NCBI GenBank assembly: GCA_048262715.1
Contig: JBLXEV010000002.1
Location: 1 to 64,000 of the forward strand
DNA from: Albirhodobacter sp048262715
GTDB lineage: Bacteria; Pseudomonadota; Alphaproteobacteria; Rhodobacterales; Rhodobacteraceae
Reading direction: 5' to 3'
DNA: 64,000 nt
Shown: positions 15,996 to 24,158 of the stretch, in pieces
How the letters are laid out: every line of letters starts with the position of its first letter
Numbering within the stretch: position 1 is the stretch's first letter
Notes under the pieces: generated by a model
The model's input: the letters and a program-made list of their open reading frames with translations, nothing else
The model's database searches: none
Told to the model about the DNA's origin: nothing
Made by a program: the position numbers and the translations under genes

Positions 15996-18245
15996 TCAGG
16001 CCACCATTAGATGCATCCCGTCTTGCGGCGCATGTGCGGTGGCGTAATCCGAATGGCTCGGCTGGCCCTGCGGCATGTTGGGCAGGGCGGTTTCCATCAT
16101 CTCCGGCGCAAGGAAGGCCACCGCCTCGCTGGTCAGCGCGCCGAAGGATCCGGCCAGCCCGTCCAGCCCCGGCATCTGGTCATCGATCAGCCCCGCCTGA
16201 TGGATCAGCGCATCGGAATAGACCTGACCCGCCGCCATCACCGCCGAATTGATCCCCAGATCGTTGATCCGCGCGGCGTTCATCATCGCATTCTCGCCGG
16301 TCTCGATGCTCATCCCCGCCGCCAGCGCGCCCACCATCGCCGCCCCTTCGGCCAGCGCGATCTGGTCGACATCGCCGAGATAGGAGAACTGCCGGATGAT
16401 GTTGCTCTCGATCAGATCGCCGGAGATATAGAGGGCCGATAGGATATCGCGGCCCGCGAACAGCTCGTTCTGCGCGACACTGGCCGAGAGGGTCGCCCCG
16501 CCCGCGGCCAAGCTCTCCAATTGTTGGGTGAAGCTCTCTTGCATCTCGTGCATCGCATCGCGGCTGGAATGCAGGATCTCTGCGGTGTTCATCAGCAGAT
16601 TATTGCCCCAACCCCAGATACCGGTATCGGCGGTGCCGCCGATGATCTGATCGACATCGAACAGCACATTCACCTGTTGGATCACGTTGAGGCTGGTGTA
16701 ATTGCCGCCGATGATGATGAAATCGTAATGCTGCGACAGGGCTTGGATCGTGGTGAAATTCGACAGCGTATTGCCGCCCGTGCTGATCTGGCTGGCGGAG
16801 GCGGTGAACACGGCCTCGATCTGGTCGTGATCGCTGGCAAAGATATGCTGGTCGATCCGGTTCTCGAACACGACATCGCCGTCGATCCGCTCCACCTGCC
16901 AATGCGCGGGGAAATTCTGCGGGGGCGGTGTGGTGGGCGTCGCCTCAGGGTCATAGACAGTCTGCGACGGGTCAATCCGTGCTACATTCAATGCGCGGGT
17001 CGCGCCCGAGAGCGCCGCGGTTTCGGCGCCCGTCTCAGAGTCCGTCTCGGTGCTGCCCGCCTCGGAAGTTGGCAATCCGGTGACGCCCGACAGGCCGTCG
17101 CCTTGTGTCTCGACACCGTCTTGCGCCTCCCCCGTCAGATCCACGGAAACGGTGGGGCGGGCGACAAGTGTTCCTGCGCCAGAGGGGTAGGCCAGCGCCG
17201 CGCCAGCGGTCGTATAGGCCAGATTGACCTGAGAGATCACATCGATCTGCACCATATCACCGCCGACGAGGATGACATCCGCATCCACGCCATTGGCGGC
17301 GATATAGGCCTCGTTGACCGTCAGATTGCCACCAGTCGTGAGGTGGTGCCCTGCGGGGACACTATAATCATCAGCGTAGCCTGCTGAGGGGAGGGCGTCG
17401 ACATCCTCCTCCTCCGTCGCCTCGGGCGGGTCGATCCGGTCGACCACCGCCGCGGGCAGATAGTCATGATACTCCGGCATCTCTTCCGCTGCGCTGCCGT
17501 TGATATAAATCCGCGCGGCGGAGGCCTCAGCCGCCTCAGTCTCAGTGAGCGTGGAGCCGCTCTGGGTCTCCGAAGCCGCTGCGAGGTCTTCCGAACTCAG
17601 GCGGATCAACGGGAACGCGCCTTCGCCCACGGGCAGCGCGTCGAGGTACTGTGCAAAGTCGAGCACATCCGTCCCGCTCGGTAGCCCCGCATCGGGGAGC
17701 AGTTGATAGATCAGATTGGACAGATCCCCGCCCATCGCCGCAGCCTCTGCGGCAAAGACATGCATCTGCTCCATCAGCCCCTGCGCCGCGACAAACTCTG
17801 TCCCGCCGCGAAAATCCAGAAGGTCGTTATCTGCAAGATAAAGCGATTGTAGCGTGACGGTGATCACCTCCGGTGGCAGCGGGATCCGCCAATGGACCTC
17901 CGCCGCATGCTGCGCGGCAAACCGGAAAGACGGGGCCGAGACTTGGATCGTCACACTGGTCCCGTGGAGCGGGATATGCGGCATCACGGTTGGCTGCCAA
18001 CTCGGGATACTCGTCTGGCCGGAGGCGGTGGCGGGAAGCTCGAGTTTCAGGCCGGGATCGAACCCCTCCAAATCATAGGGCGAGGTGATCCGCAGGTTTA
18101 TATGCACCTGATCGAAATCGGTTTTTTGTGCGTCGGAGCGGTGGCGGAAGCTGTCATAATCATCCCGCAGCCGCATCGCCTCGGTCGTCATCTGGAACGT
18201 GCCGATGAAATGCGTGATGGTTTCGGTGATGTGATCAAATGACAT
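15996..18245 (-). CDS. Large protein of type I secretion cluster, GGN/GGD-motif repeats
   Basis: This is a 749-residue acidic protein without a signal peptide or membrane helix. From about residue 310 on it carries three degenerate repeats in which a GGN segment is followed by an N/D-rich helix, then IIIGGNYTSLNVIQQVN-like strands and DVDQI. Variants are VGGDMVQIDVISQVN and ISGDLIESNIIRQFS. The absence of a signal peptide, the position directly upstream of the ABC exporter and the Ala/Gly/acidic composition suggest that it is exported by, or works with, this type I system. I do not recognise the family. It might also act on assembly or retention of the low-complexity protein encoded upstream, which ends in a similar VVGGNHTTT segment. 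Confidence 0.8.
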   Translation of the reverse strand: MSFDHITETITHFIGTFQMTTEAMRLRDDYDSFRHRSDAQKTDFDQVHINLRITSPYDLEGFDPGLKLELPATASGQTSIPSWQPTVMPHIPLHGTSVTIQVSAPSFRFAAQHAAEVHWRIPLPPEVITVTLQSLYLADNDLLDFRGGTEFVAAQGLMEQMHVFAAEAAAMGGDLSNLIYQLLPDAGLPSGTDVLDFAQYLDALPVGEGAFPLIRLSSEDLAAASETQSGSTLTETEAAEASAARIYINGSAAEEMPEYHDYLPAAVVDRIDPPEATEEEDVDALPSAGYADDYSVPAGHHLTTGGNLTVNEAYIAANGVDADVILVGGDMVQIDVISQVNLAYTTAGAALAYPSGAGTLVARPTVSVDLTGEAQDGVETQGDGLSGVTGLPTSEAGSTETDSETGAETAALSGATRALNVARIDPSQTVYDPEATPTTPPPQNFPAHWQVERIDGDVVFENRIDQHIFASDHDQIEAVFTASASQISTGGNTLSNFTTIQALSQHYDFIIIGGNYTSLNVIQQVNVLFDVDQIIGGTADTGIWGWGNNLLMNTAEILHSSRDAMHEMQESFTQQLESLAAGGATLSASVAQNELFAGRDILSALYISGDLIESNIIRQFSYLGDVDQIALAEGAAMVGALAAGMSIETGENAMMNAARINDLGINSAVMAAGQVYSDALIHQAGLIDDQMPGLDGLAGSFGALTSEAVAFLAPEMMETALPNMPQGQPSHSDYATAHAPQDGMHLMVA

Positions 18246-18320
18246 GAGACACGCCCCCCGCCGCGTCTGCCCCTTACGCCTTGTCGTTCAAGACGGGGCC
18301 TGCTTTTGTTGAAAGCAAGA

Positions 18321-18342
18321 GGCGGGCCCTCGCGGGCCCGCC
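18321..18342 (-). promoter_or_regulatory. GC-rich intercistronic hairpin
   Basis: A perfect stem GGCGGGCCC / GGGCCCGCC with a four-base loop lies between the low-complexity gene and the next gene on the same strand. There is no T-run, so it may act as a partial terminator or an mRNA 3'-end stabiliser that raises the level of the first gene over the rest. Confidence 0.6.
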
Positions 18343-18361
18343 CTGATTGGTTCGGTTCCGA

Positions 18362-20503
18362 TCAGCTCATATCGTCATCGCCGATCAGCGTGGTGGTGTG
18401 GTTGCCGCCGACCACAGTCATATCGACCGTATTGCCGAGGACATTGGCACCCATCACGATGTTCTGGTTGAAGGCGGCGAGATCGAGCACTGCCGATGCG
18501 GATGCATGGGATTCCCCCGTGACATAGCCGTCATCGCCATTGTGCGAGCCCCAGGTGCCGCCGTTGCCGCCGTCGCCGCCAGCCCCGTTCATCACGTCAC
18601 CGGCCATCCCGCCGAGCGCATTGCCGCCCGTCGCATCGCCGATCACCCCGTCACCGCCGTAGCCGTAGCCACCGTTGCCGCCGTGGGCATAACCCTCACC
18701 ACCAGCGCCCGTGCTATGCAGCATCGAGCTGGAGGTTCCGGCCCCGTCAGCGCTGCTGGCGGTATGGTTTTCAGAGTAGCCACCCGTGCCATAGCCCGAG
18801 ATTGCCTGCGACATACCTTCGGCGCTGCCGTCGATATCATGATCGGCAAAGACGAAGTTCATCCCGCCGTCGCCTGCGTCGCTATCGGCATCGCCGTGGC
18901 CATCTGCATCCGCATCGGCTGCCGAGCTGGCTTGGTTCACGCCCATGCCGCCCTCGGTGGTGCCATTGCTGGCTTGGCCGATTCCGTCGCCATTGTTGGA
19001 AGCGTCGGCGTCATTCGAGCCACCGTCACCGCCTTGCGACGAGCCGATGCCTTGGCCAGAGCCAACAGCGCCGACATCCCCGGATTCAGCACCTGCTGCG
19101 CCGCCGTCACCGCCTTGCGACGATCCGACGCCGAGGCCCATGCCAATGCCGGTTGCATCGGCATCCGCATCGCTGTCGCCTGCGCCGCCGCTATCCTTGC
19201 CGCCGTGATGGGGCATCATTTTGCCCATCATGCCGCTGGAACCGCCGGATTTGGCTTCTGCATCGCTTTCGGCTGCGCCAAGGCCGCCACCCAGACCGAG
19301 TGCGCCGGAGTCGCCGCCGTCACCGCCCTGAGCGCCAGCGCCCGATGCGCCCAGCCCTGCGCCGAGGCCAAGGCCCGCAGCTTCAGAATCGCCGCCATTG
19401 GCATCTTCGGCTTCCGCGTCAGCGCCGTTCGGCCCAAGCCCGACCCCGAGGGCCAATGCCCCTGCGTCGCCGCCATCGGCATCTTCAGCTTCCGATTCCG
19501 AGGCAGCCCCTGCAACCCCAAGGCCTACGCCCAGCGCCGCAGAATCCCCACCAGCACCACCGGTGCCTTCGGTCCCTGATTCATTCCCAGCATAGGTGTC
19601 GATATCCGTTTCAGACCCGGCATCGCCACCGCGACCCCCAGTCGTCTCGTTATCGGAATCCGCGCCGCTCAGGCCAAGGCCAAGTGCGGCTGAATTCACC
19701 GCAGCATCGCCGCCGTCACCGGTCTCGGATTCAGCATTGCCGCCTTCGTCGCCTTCGCCGCTACCGCCAGCCGCAAAGCCGCCAAGCGCTGTCCCGCCTG
19801 CTGCTGCACCACCAGTGGACGAGCCTTCGCCGCCACCTGAACCGCCACCGGAACGGGTGTCGATCCCGTCAGCGGAGGTTGCGTGCCCGCCATTGGCCGA
19901 GCCGTTGAAGTTGAAGTCTGCATTGTTGCTGACGCTCGGATCATAGAGTTCGTCATCATCATACAGGCTGGCGTTTTGCGCATTCACAACGCCGGTCGCC
20001 ATCCCGCCACCGGTCAGCGAATGGCTGAGGATGTTGTCGAGCGATTGGTCATTGCCGGTGTCAATATCGCGGCCTGCGCCCAAGAATTCGCCAATCGAGG
20101 CATGATCTTTCAGGTCGAGGTCGATATTGTCATCGTCGCGCGGGATCCATTCGCCGCCGCCAAAATCAATATTCACGTCAACATCATTGGCGTTGGCATT
20201 GCTGTCATTGCCGCCATTGGTGTTTTGCTGCTGCTGATTTTGTTGCTGATGCTGGTCCTGATCGGTTTCGGTCTTGGTTTCGGTTTCGACCTTCACCTCA
20301 GATGTAGCATCGGCATCGGCTTTAGCGTCTGCATCCGCGTCTGCATCAGCATCGGCGTCCGCATGTTGCTGTTGCTGCTGGTTGTCGACGTCAATTTCGG
20401 CTTTCTCAATGTCGATTTTGGCGTCGACATCAATTTTGACTTCGTCCACTTCCAGATCGTCGAACATTACCTGGTTGTTTCCGTGTGAGCCTCTGCGAGA
20501 CAT
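18362..20503 (-). CDS. Gly/Asp/Ala-rich low-complexity protein, putative type I secretion substrate
   Basis: This 713-residue protein starts at ATG 20503, preceded by AAGGGAGAG. It has no cysteine, signal peptide or membrane segment. The N-terminal 110 residues are Asp/Val-rich, with a poly-Gln tract, an Asp-Ala dipeptide tract and a Gln/Asn-rich tract. The middle consists of degenerate units of about 30 residues of the form GGDSxALGLGxGLG followed by acidic Ala-rich spacers. The C-terminus (about the last 60 residues) is more ordered and ends VVGGNHTTTLIGDDDMS. The composition suits a secreted calcium-binding or matrix-forming polymer. First gene of the operon. The long plus-strand open frames opposite it are artefacts of its repetitive codons. 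Confidence 0.75.
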   Translation of the reverse strand: MSRRGSHGNNQVMFDDLEVDEVKIDVDAKIDIEKAEIDVDNQQQQQHADADADADADADAKADADATSEVKVETETKTETDQDQHQQQNQQQQNTNGGNDSNANANDVDVNIDFGGGEWIPRDDDNIDLDLKDHASIGEFLGAGRDIDTGNDQSLDNILSHSLTGGGMATGVVNAQNASLYDDDELYDPSVSNNADFNFNGSANGGHATSADGIDTRSGGGSGGGEGSSTGGAAAGGTALGGFAAGGSGEGDEGGNAESETGDGGDAAVNSAALGLGLSGADSDNETTGGRGGDAGSETDIDTYAGNESGTEGTGGAGGDSAALGVGLGVAGAASESEAEDADGGDAGALALGVGLGPNGADAEAEDANGGDSEAAGLGLGAGLGASGAGAQGGDGGDSGALGLGGGLGAAESDAEAKSGGSSGMMGKMMPHHGGKDSGGAGDSDADADATGIGMGLGVGSSQGGDGGAAGAESGDVGAVGSGQGIGSSQGGDGGSNDADASNNGDGIGQASNGTTEGGMGVNQASSAADADADGHGDADSDAGDGGMNFVFADHDIDGSAEGMSQAISGYGTGGYSENHTASSADGAGTSSSMLHSTGAGGEGYAHGGNGGYGYGGDGVIGDATGGNALGGMAGDVMNGAGGDGGNGGTWGSHNGDDGYVTGESHASASAVLDLAAFNQNIVMGANVLGNTVDMTVVGGNHTTTLIGDDDMS

Positions 20504-21203
20504 GGTTCTCTCCCTTAAGTGAAGCCCCAAGACCGCCAGTCATCTCTAAAGCGGTATAATCGGGGCGGGTTGCTTCGATCGGCGGCATTGAGAGAGATGA
20601 TCGGCAACAGTGCCCCGATCACTGCCACGTGCTGCGGCAGTGTCCGTTCGTGCCACGCCTACGGACCCCAAGGGCCATGCAACGTGATCAAGACTGATGC
20701 TGATTCGGTTGGGGCCCCACACCCCGCTCCCCCCAGGAAACCGATCCTGACCCCACACAGGTCAGTCTCAACAGGCTGCCAGCAACGCGAGAGCCTCGCT
20801 AGATGACCAAATGGTTAATTTTTTGTAAAATTCACGCAGTGATTTGATATTTAAAGGAAAATATGGATTATTTTCGATTTTGTGAAATCGGGCAGCTAAT
20901 CCAACGTGCAAGGGCGAATGCAACGGGGCCCATGGCGTGCCCTGTGGATAAATGCGCTGCGTAAATTCTTGTGACGCAACGTAATACACCTCAGGGTTGT
21001 GGGGTGTGTCGGGGGTCTGTGCGGCATGGTGGCTGCGCAGATCTTAAAACTTCCGGCAAGCACGAATCGTTCAAAATCGCGACCGCTATCCTTCGATTTA
21101 TTTCGAGGACAGGTATTTTGGGCTATAATCTTTTAAAGTGGGCAAAATCTGTCGTCAGGATGAAAGCCCATGTCGAACAGTGTGTTCGTGGGGAGGGATA
21201 GTT
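20504..21203. other. Divergent intergenic region upstream of secretion operon
   Basis: These 700 bp separate the secretion operon from the LuxR-type regulator. They contain an AT-rich stretch (about 20815-20880) suitable for promoters on both strands. I see no RNA gene, clear operator or convincing small gene. Confidence 0.6.
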
Positions 21204-21911
21204 GTGACTACGGTTAGTTCCGTCGTGCCGCCAGCCGAGGGCGCGCGCGATCAGATTGTTTATATCGGCAGTAAGTTTGTATTTCCGGATGTCATGTTAC
21301 GGCTCGTTGAGAACGAGATCGAGGATATCGAGACACGGCGGATGGAGGTCGCGGGGTTCGACACGCTTGAGGCCCCGGTGGAGGCGCGTTTGCTCGTATT
21401 CGAGGAGGGCTACGGTGCGGCGCTGTTTGAGAGGCCCGAGCGGATGCAGGCGCTGTGTGGTGTGTCTGTTCCTGTTCTTGCCTACCGCGATCCGGATGTG
21501 GCGCGGGCGCTTCTATACCGTCAACAACATCGTTCCGCAGATACGCAAATCCGGTTTTTGCCACAGGAAATGCCGATTGAGGGGATGATCGGCTTGCTGC
21601 GTGTGTTGCTCTCGGGGGAGATCATGGTGCCTGCGGCGCTGGTCTCCCGTGGGGAGGGGCGGAGTGAGGCGCAGGGACAGCCCTCAGAGCCGTCTTCCGA
21701 TCATCCGGCCTGCGAGACCTTGACCCCGCGCGAGAATGAGGTGCTGCATCTCGCGGCGAAGGGGCAGCGCAATAAGGTGATTGCCAATGCGCTGGGCGTC
21801 TCCGAGCATACGGTGAAGCTGCATATCCATCACATCATTGCCAAACTCGGGGTGGCCAATCGCACCGAGGCCGCCAATCGCTATATGGCGGCGCAGATGC
21901 GGGGCAGGTGA
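21204..21911 (+). CDS. LuxR/CsgD-type transcriptional regulator
   Basis: From GTG 21204, with GGGAGG just upstream, this encodes 235 residues. The C-terminal 60 residues form a GerE/LuxR helix-turn-helix (LTPRENEVLHLAAKGQ, then NALGVSEHTVKLHIHHI). The N-terminal 130 residues have a receiver-like alpha/beta pattern but lack a clear phosphoacceptor Asp setting, and no autoinducer-binding domain is apparent. It is divergent from the secretion operon, so control of that operon (by analogy with CsgD or VpsT, which drive matrix genes) is a reasonable inference. The next gene begins two bases after its stop. Confidence 0.8.
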   Translation: MTTVSSVVPPAEGARDQIVYIGSKFVFPDVMLRLVENEIEDIETRRMEVAGFDTLEAPVEARLLVFEEGYGAALFERPERMQALCGVSVPVLAYRDPDVARALLYRQQHRSADTQIRFLPQEMPIEGMIGLLRVLLSGEIMVPAALVSRGEGRSEAQGQPSEPSSDHPACETLTPRENEVLHLAAKGQRNKVIANALGVSEHTVKLHIHHIIAKLGVANRTEAANRYMAAQMRGR

Positions 21912-21912
21912 G

Positions 21913-22404
21913 ATGGGCGCGGCGCCATCCTTCGAGGCTGCGCTGCAAGAGATTGGCCGGTTGACCTATGTCTGGACCAATACCGAAAGTCTTTTGGTGC
22001 ATGTCATCGCGGGGTTGATGGGCTGTGACAAGGAAACGGGGCTGATCTTGTTTTTAACGCTGAACACCACCCGCGCGCGGGTTGATCTGGTGGAGCGGCT
22101 GGTCAAGCATAAGGGCCTCGGGGATGAGGAAATGCACCGCCTGCTGGGCCTGACGAAAAAGCTTGTCCAGCACGGGGCCGAGCGCAACCGCTATAACCAC
22201 GCCATCTATTCCTTTGATCCCGAAAGCGGGGATATGAGCACGATCCAGATGCGGATTGCAGATCGGCGCGATGCGATCCGCATGGGCGATAAGCGGCGGT
22301 TGGATACCGACGCGATCACCGGATTGCGCAAGACGATTGCGGATTTAACCGCGCTGAACCGTGATCTCTGGGAGATGATCCGCGACTTCGGATATCCGCA
22401 GTAG
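21913..22404 (+). CDS. Helical protein with HEPN-like RNxxxH motif
   Basis: This has 163 residues from ATG 21913, immediately after the regulator's stop, so the two are probably translated together. It is predicted to be all-helical. Residues 91-96 read RNRYNH, which fits the RNxxxH (Rx4-6H) catalytic pattern of HEPN-domain RNases and their inactive relatives, placed after helices as expected. No partner nucleotidyltransferase (MNT) or other toxin-antitoxin component is adjacent. The motif is short, so the assignment is tentative; many alphaproteobacterial proteins of this size with this pattern are uncharacterised. Confidence 0.6.
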   Translation: MGAAPSFEAALQEIGRLTYVWTNTESLLVHVIAGLMGCDKETGLILFLTLNTTRARVDLVERLVKHKGLGDEEMHRLLGLTKKLVQHGAERNRYNHAIYSFDPESGDMSTIQMRIADRRDAIRMGDKRRLDTDAITGLRKTIADLTALNRDLWEMIRDFGYPQ

Positions 22405-22504
22405 GCGGCGCAAAGGGCCAGATGCCCGCACTGCGGCGGACGGGCGCTCGCTATATCAAGATGAAGGGCCGCTTTCGCCAGACCGTCCCGAACGGATGTT
22501 CAAA

Positions 22505-23026
22505 TCAGGGGCGGAACTCATATTGATTGACGATCACGCTCTCTTCCTTGCAGAAATGGCGGCTCACTTCGCTGCCAGGTTTCATCGCAATCGCCTCGTC
22601 GATATTGCGAAAAACGCGGACTTCCGCCCCGTAAAACCCGTCATAATATTCCTCGCTGACGGCGAGCAATGCGGCATAGACGTAATCGACATTCTCATAG
22701 CCCGTGACCAAAAAGCCCGTGACGCCATTGCCGTAAATCTTCCGGTCGGTCGCCGTGGCCTCTGGGGCGTTAAAGAAGGAGGTTGTCGGTGTGAAATAAA
22801 GCTCTGTCGGGGCGATCCCGCGGGCAAAGGAATAGCTTTGCGCATCGCCCGGCACTGATGAGGCATTCGCGGTGCTTTCCTTCGCGATCTCATGGCAGAA
22901 TTCGACACGCGAATCCGAGTTTTCAAAGGTGCAGGCGAAGAGCGTTTGCATCGGTGGCACACAGTTGGCGGAGGCCGTCGTGCCGAGAGTGAGTGAGAGG
23001 AAAGCGGCGGTTCCAATGCGTTTCAT
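22505..23026 (-). CDS. Secreted protein of unknown function
   Basis: This 173-residue protein has an N-terminal signal peptide (KRIGTAAFLSLTLGTTASA, cleavage near residue 20). The mature part has four cysteines (near 22, 32, 44 and 159) that could form disulfides, several aromatic residues, and no recognised domain. The likely location is periplasm. It stands alone, convergent with the HEPN-like gene. Confidence 0.7.
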   Translation of the reverse strand: MKRIGTAAFLSLTLGTTASANCVPPMQTLFACTFENSDSRVEFCHEIAKESTANASSVPGDAQSYSFARGIAPTELYFTPTTSFFNAPEATATDRKIYGNGVTGFLVTGYENVDYVYAALLAVSEEYYDGFYGAEVRVFRNIDEAIAMKPGSEVSRHFCKEESVIVNQYEFRP

Positions 23027-23218
23027 TTGAATGTCCTTGGCGGAGTAAGCGTAAAATATGCGTCATGAATGGGTAGGCGTGCACCTTCTCTTACCCTGAT
23101 CGCGCGGTCAATCCGCCTGAATTTTGAGGGTGAGCGAGGTGGCGCATTTTTCACACTGCCGCGAATGGCATACCATCGGCGAGATGGCTTCGCAGGGCGG
23201 TGTCACGTTGCTGGACGG

Positions 23219-23971
23219 TCAGCTTTTCCGTTTGAAGAAATCCTTCGGATTGAGCCAATCACAATATGTCGTCTCATCGACAGGCTCACATTCAAAGAAT
23301 TTCGCAGGGTCTGATAGCGCATAGGCTTCCTCTGTCATCGCAATCAAGGCTCCCGCGCTCCCATGAGCTGTAGTGATCAGAATGCCCGGATTGGGCACAT
23401 GAATGGCCCAGGGCCCGTTGAGGGTTGTGGCATTGGGGACGGTGACAGCTGGAACATCGGCCCCAAGAGAGGACAAGGAAAGCGGGGCGGAATGTTCCCT
23501 GAATTCGTCATACATCACCACGTCGAGGCCGTCGAAGGGGTGAAGGAACGTCTTTATGATCGGATGCATGATCTCGGGGATAATGTCACCATCAGGGAGA
23601 TAGATGCGGTTCGCTTCGCAATAGGCATCAATCTTCTTCTGCAATGGGATATTCGCGCGTTCATCGAAGCCGAGGCAACTCAAAAGCCAAATAGCGAGGT
23701 AGAATTCGGCTTTCGGGACGTCTGGCGCGACGGCGCGATGTATCGTGTGCCACGCAATCGGTTCGCCGAACCGCTTAACCTGATGGAAGAAATCATCGGG
23801 CCTGTCCTTGTCGCTCACGACAGGATGATATTGCGCGTCAGACGTTTCATCGCGATTGGCCGATCGCAATCTGAAAAACGGGGAGGGCGCGATGAAGACG
23901 TGATCGTAGTGACCCGCCCACCATTGCTTGATCGGTATATCGATGTCTGGATACGCGATGTGTCTGTTCAT
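23219..23971 (-). CDS. Conserved-looking cytoplasmic protein, unknown
   Basis: From ATG 23971 (MNRHIAYPDIDIPIKQWW) this encodes 250 residues, rich in Pro and aromatic residues, with no signal peptide or membrane segment. The frame continues upstream to 24160, but that part would run through the copA promoter and has poor coding character, so the shorter form is chosen. I do not recognise the family. It is divergent from copA. Confidence 0.65.
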   Translation of the reverse strand: MNRHIAYPDIDIPIKQWWAGHYDHVFIAPSPFFRLRSANRDETSDAQYHPVVSDKDRPDDFFHQVKRFGEPIAWHTIHRAVAPDVPKAEFYLAIWLLSCLGFDERANIPLQKKIDAYCEANRIYLPDGDIIPEIMHPIIKTFLHPFDGLDVVMYDEFREHSAPLSLSSLGADVPAVTVPNATTLNGPWAIHVPNPGILITTAHGSAGALIAMTEEAYALSDPAKFFECEPVDETTYCDWLNPKDFFKRKS

Positions 23972-24100
23972 CGGGGGAGGGTATCCGCGAGGTCGATCTG
24001 AGACCAGCCTGTTTGTGACGAAAAGCGCCTCACTTCGCCTTTGATCAGCGAGGCGACCAAGGGGGGCCGCGCCAAGATTCCAGAAAATCTGAAATACCCC

Positions 24101-24131
24101 TTGACCTTCCCGTAGCTGGAAGCCCCATCTC
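24101..24131 (+). promoter_or_regulatory. CueR-type promoter of copA
   Basis: A -35 element TTGACC overlaps the dyad ACCTTCC-cgtagct-GGAAGcc, which closely matches the CueR operator of copper-exporter promoters. A weak -10 (CATCTC) follows after the elongated 19-bp spacer typical of MerR-family targets. It lies about 30 bp upstream of copA, and a CueR-like gene follows copA. Confidence 0.85.
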
Positions 24132-24158
24132 GGGGCAACAGATGAAAAAGGTGGCGAC

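Noticed and set aside
18347..19908. Long plus-strand open frames opposite the low-complexity protein gene
   Set aside because: They are the antisense of GGC/GAC/GCC-type repetitive codons; the minus-strand frame has a strong ribosome binding site, coherent repeat units and operon context.
23363..24001. 212-codon plus-strand frame opposite the unknown 250-residue protein
   Set aside because: The minus-strand frame has better amino-acid composition and a suitable start; both cannot be real over their full length.
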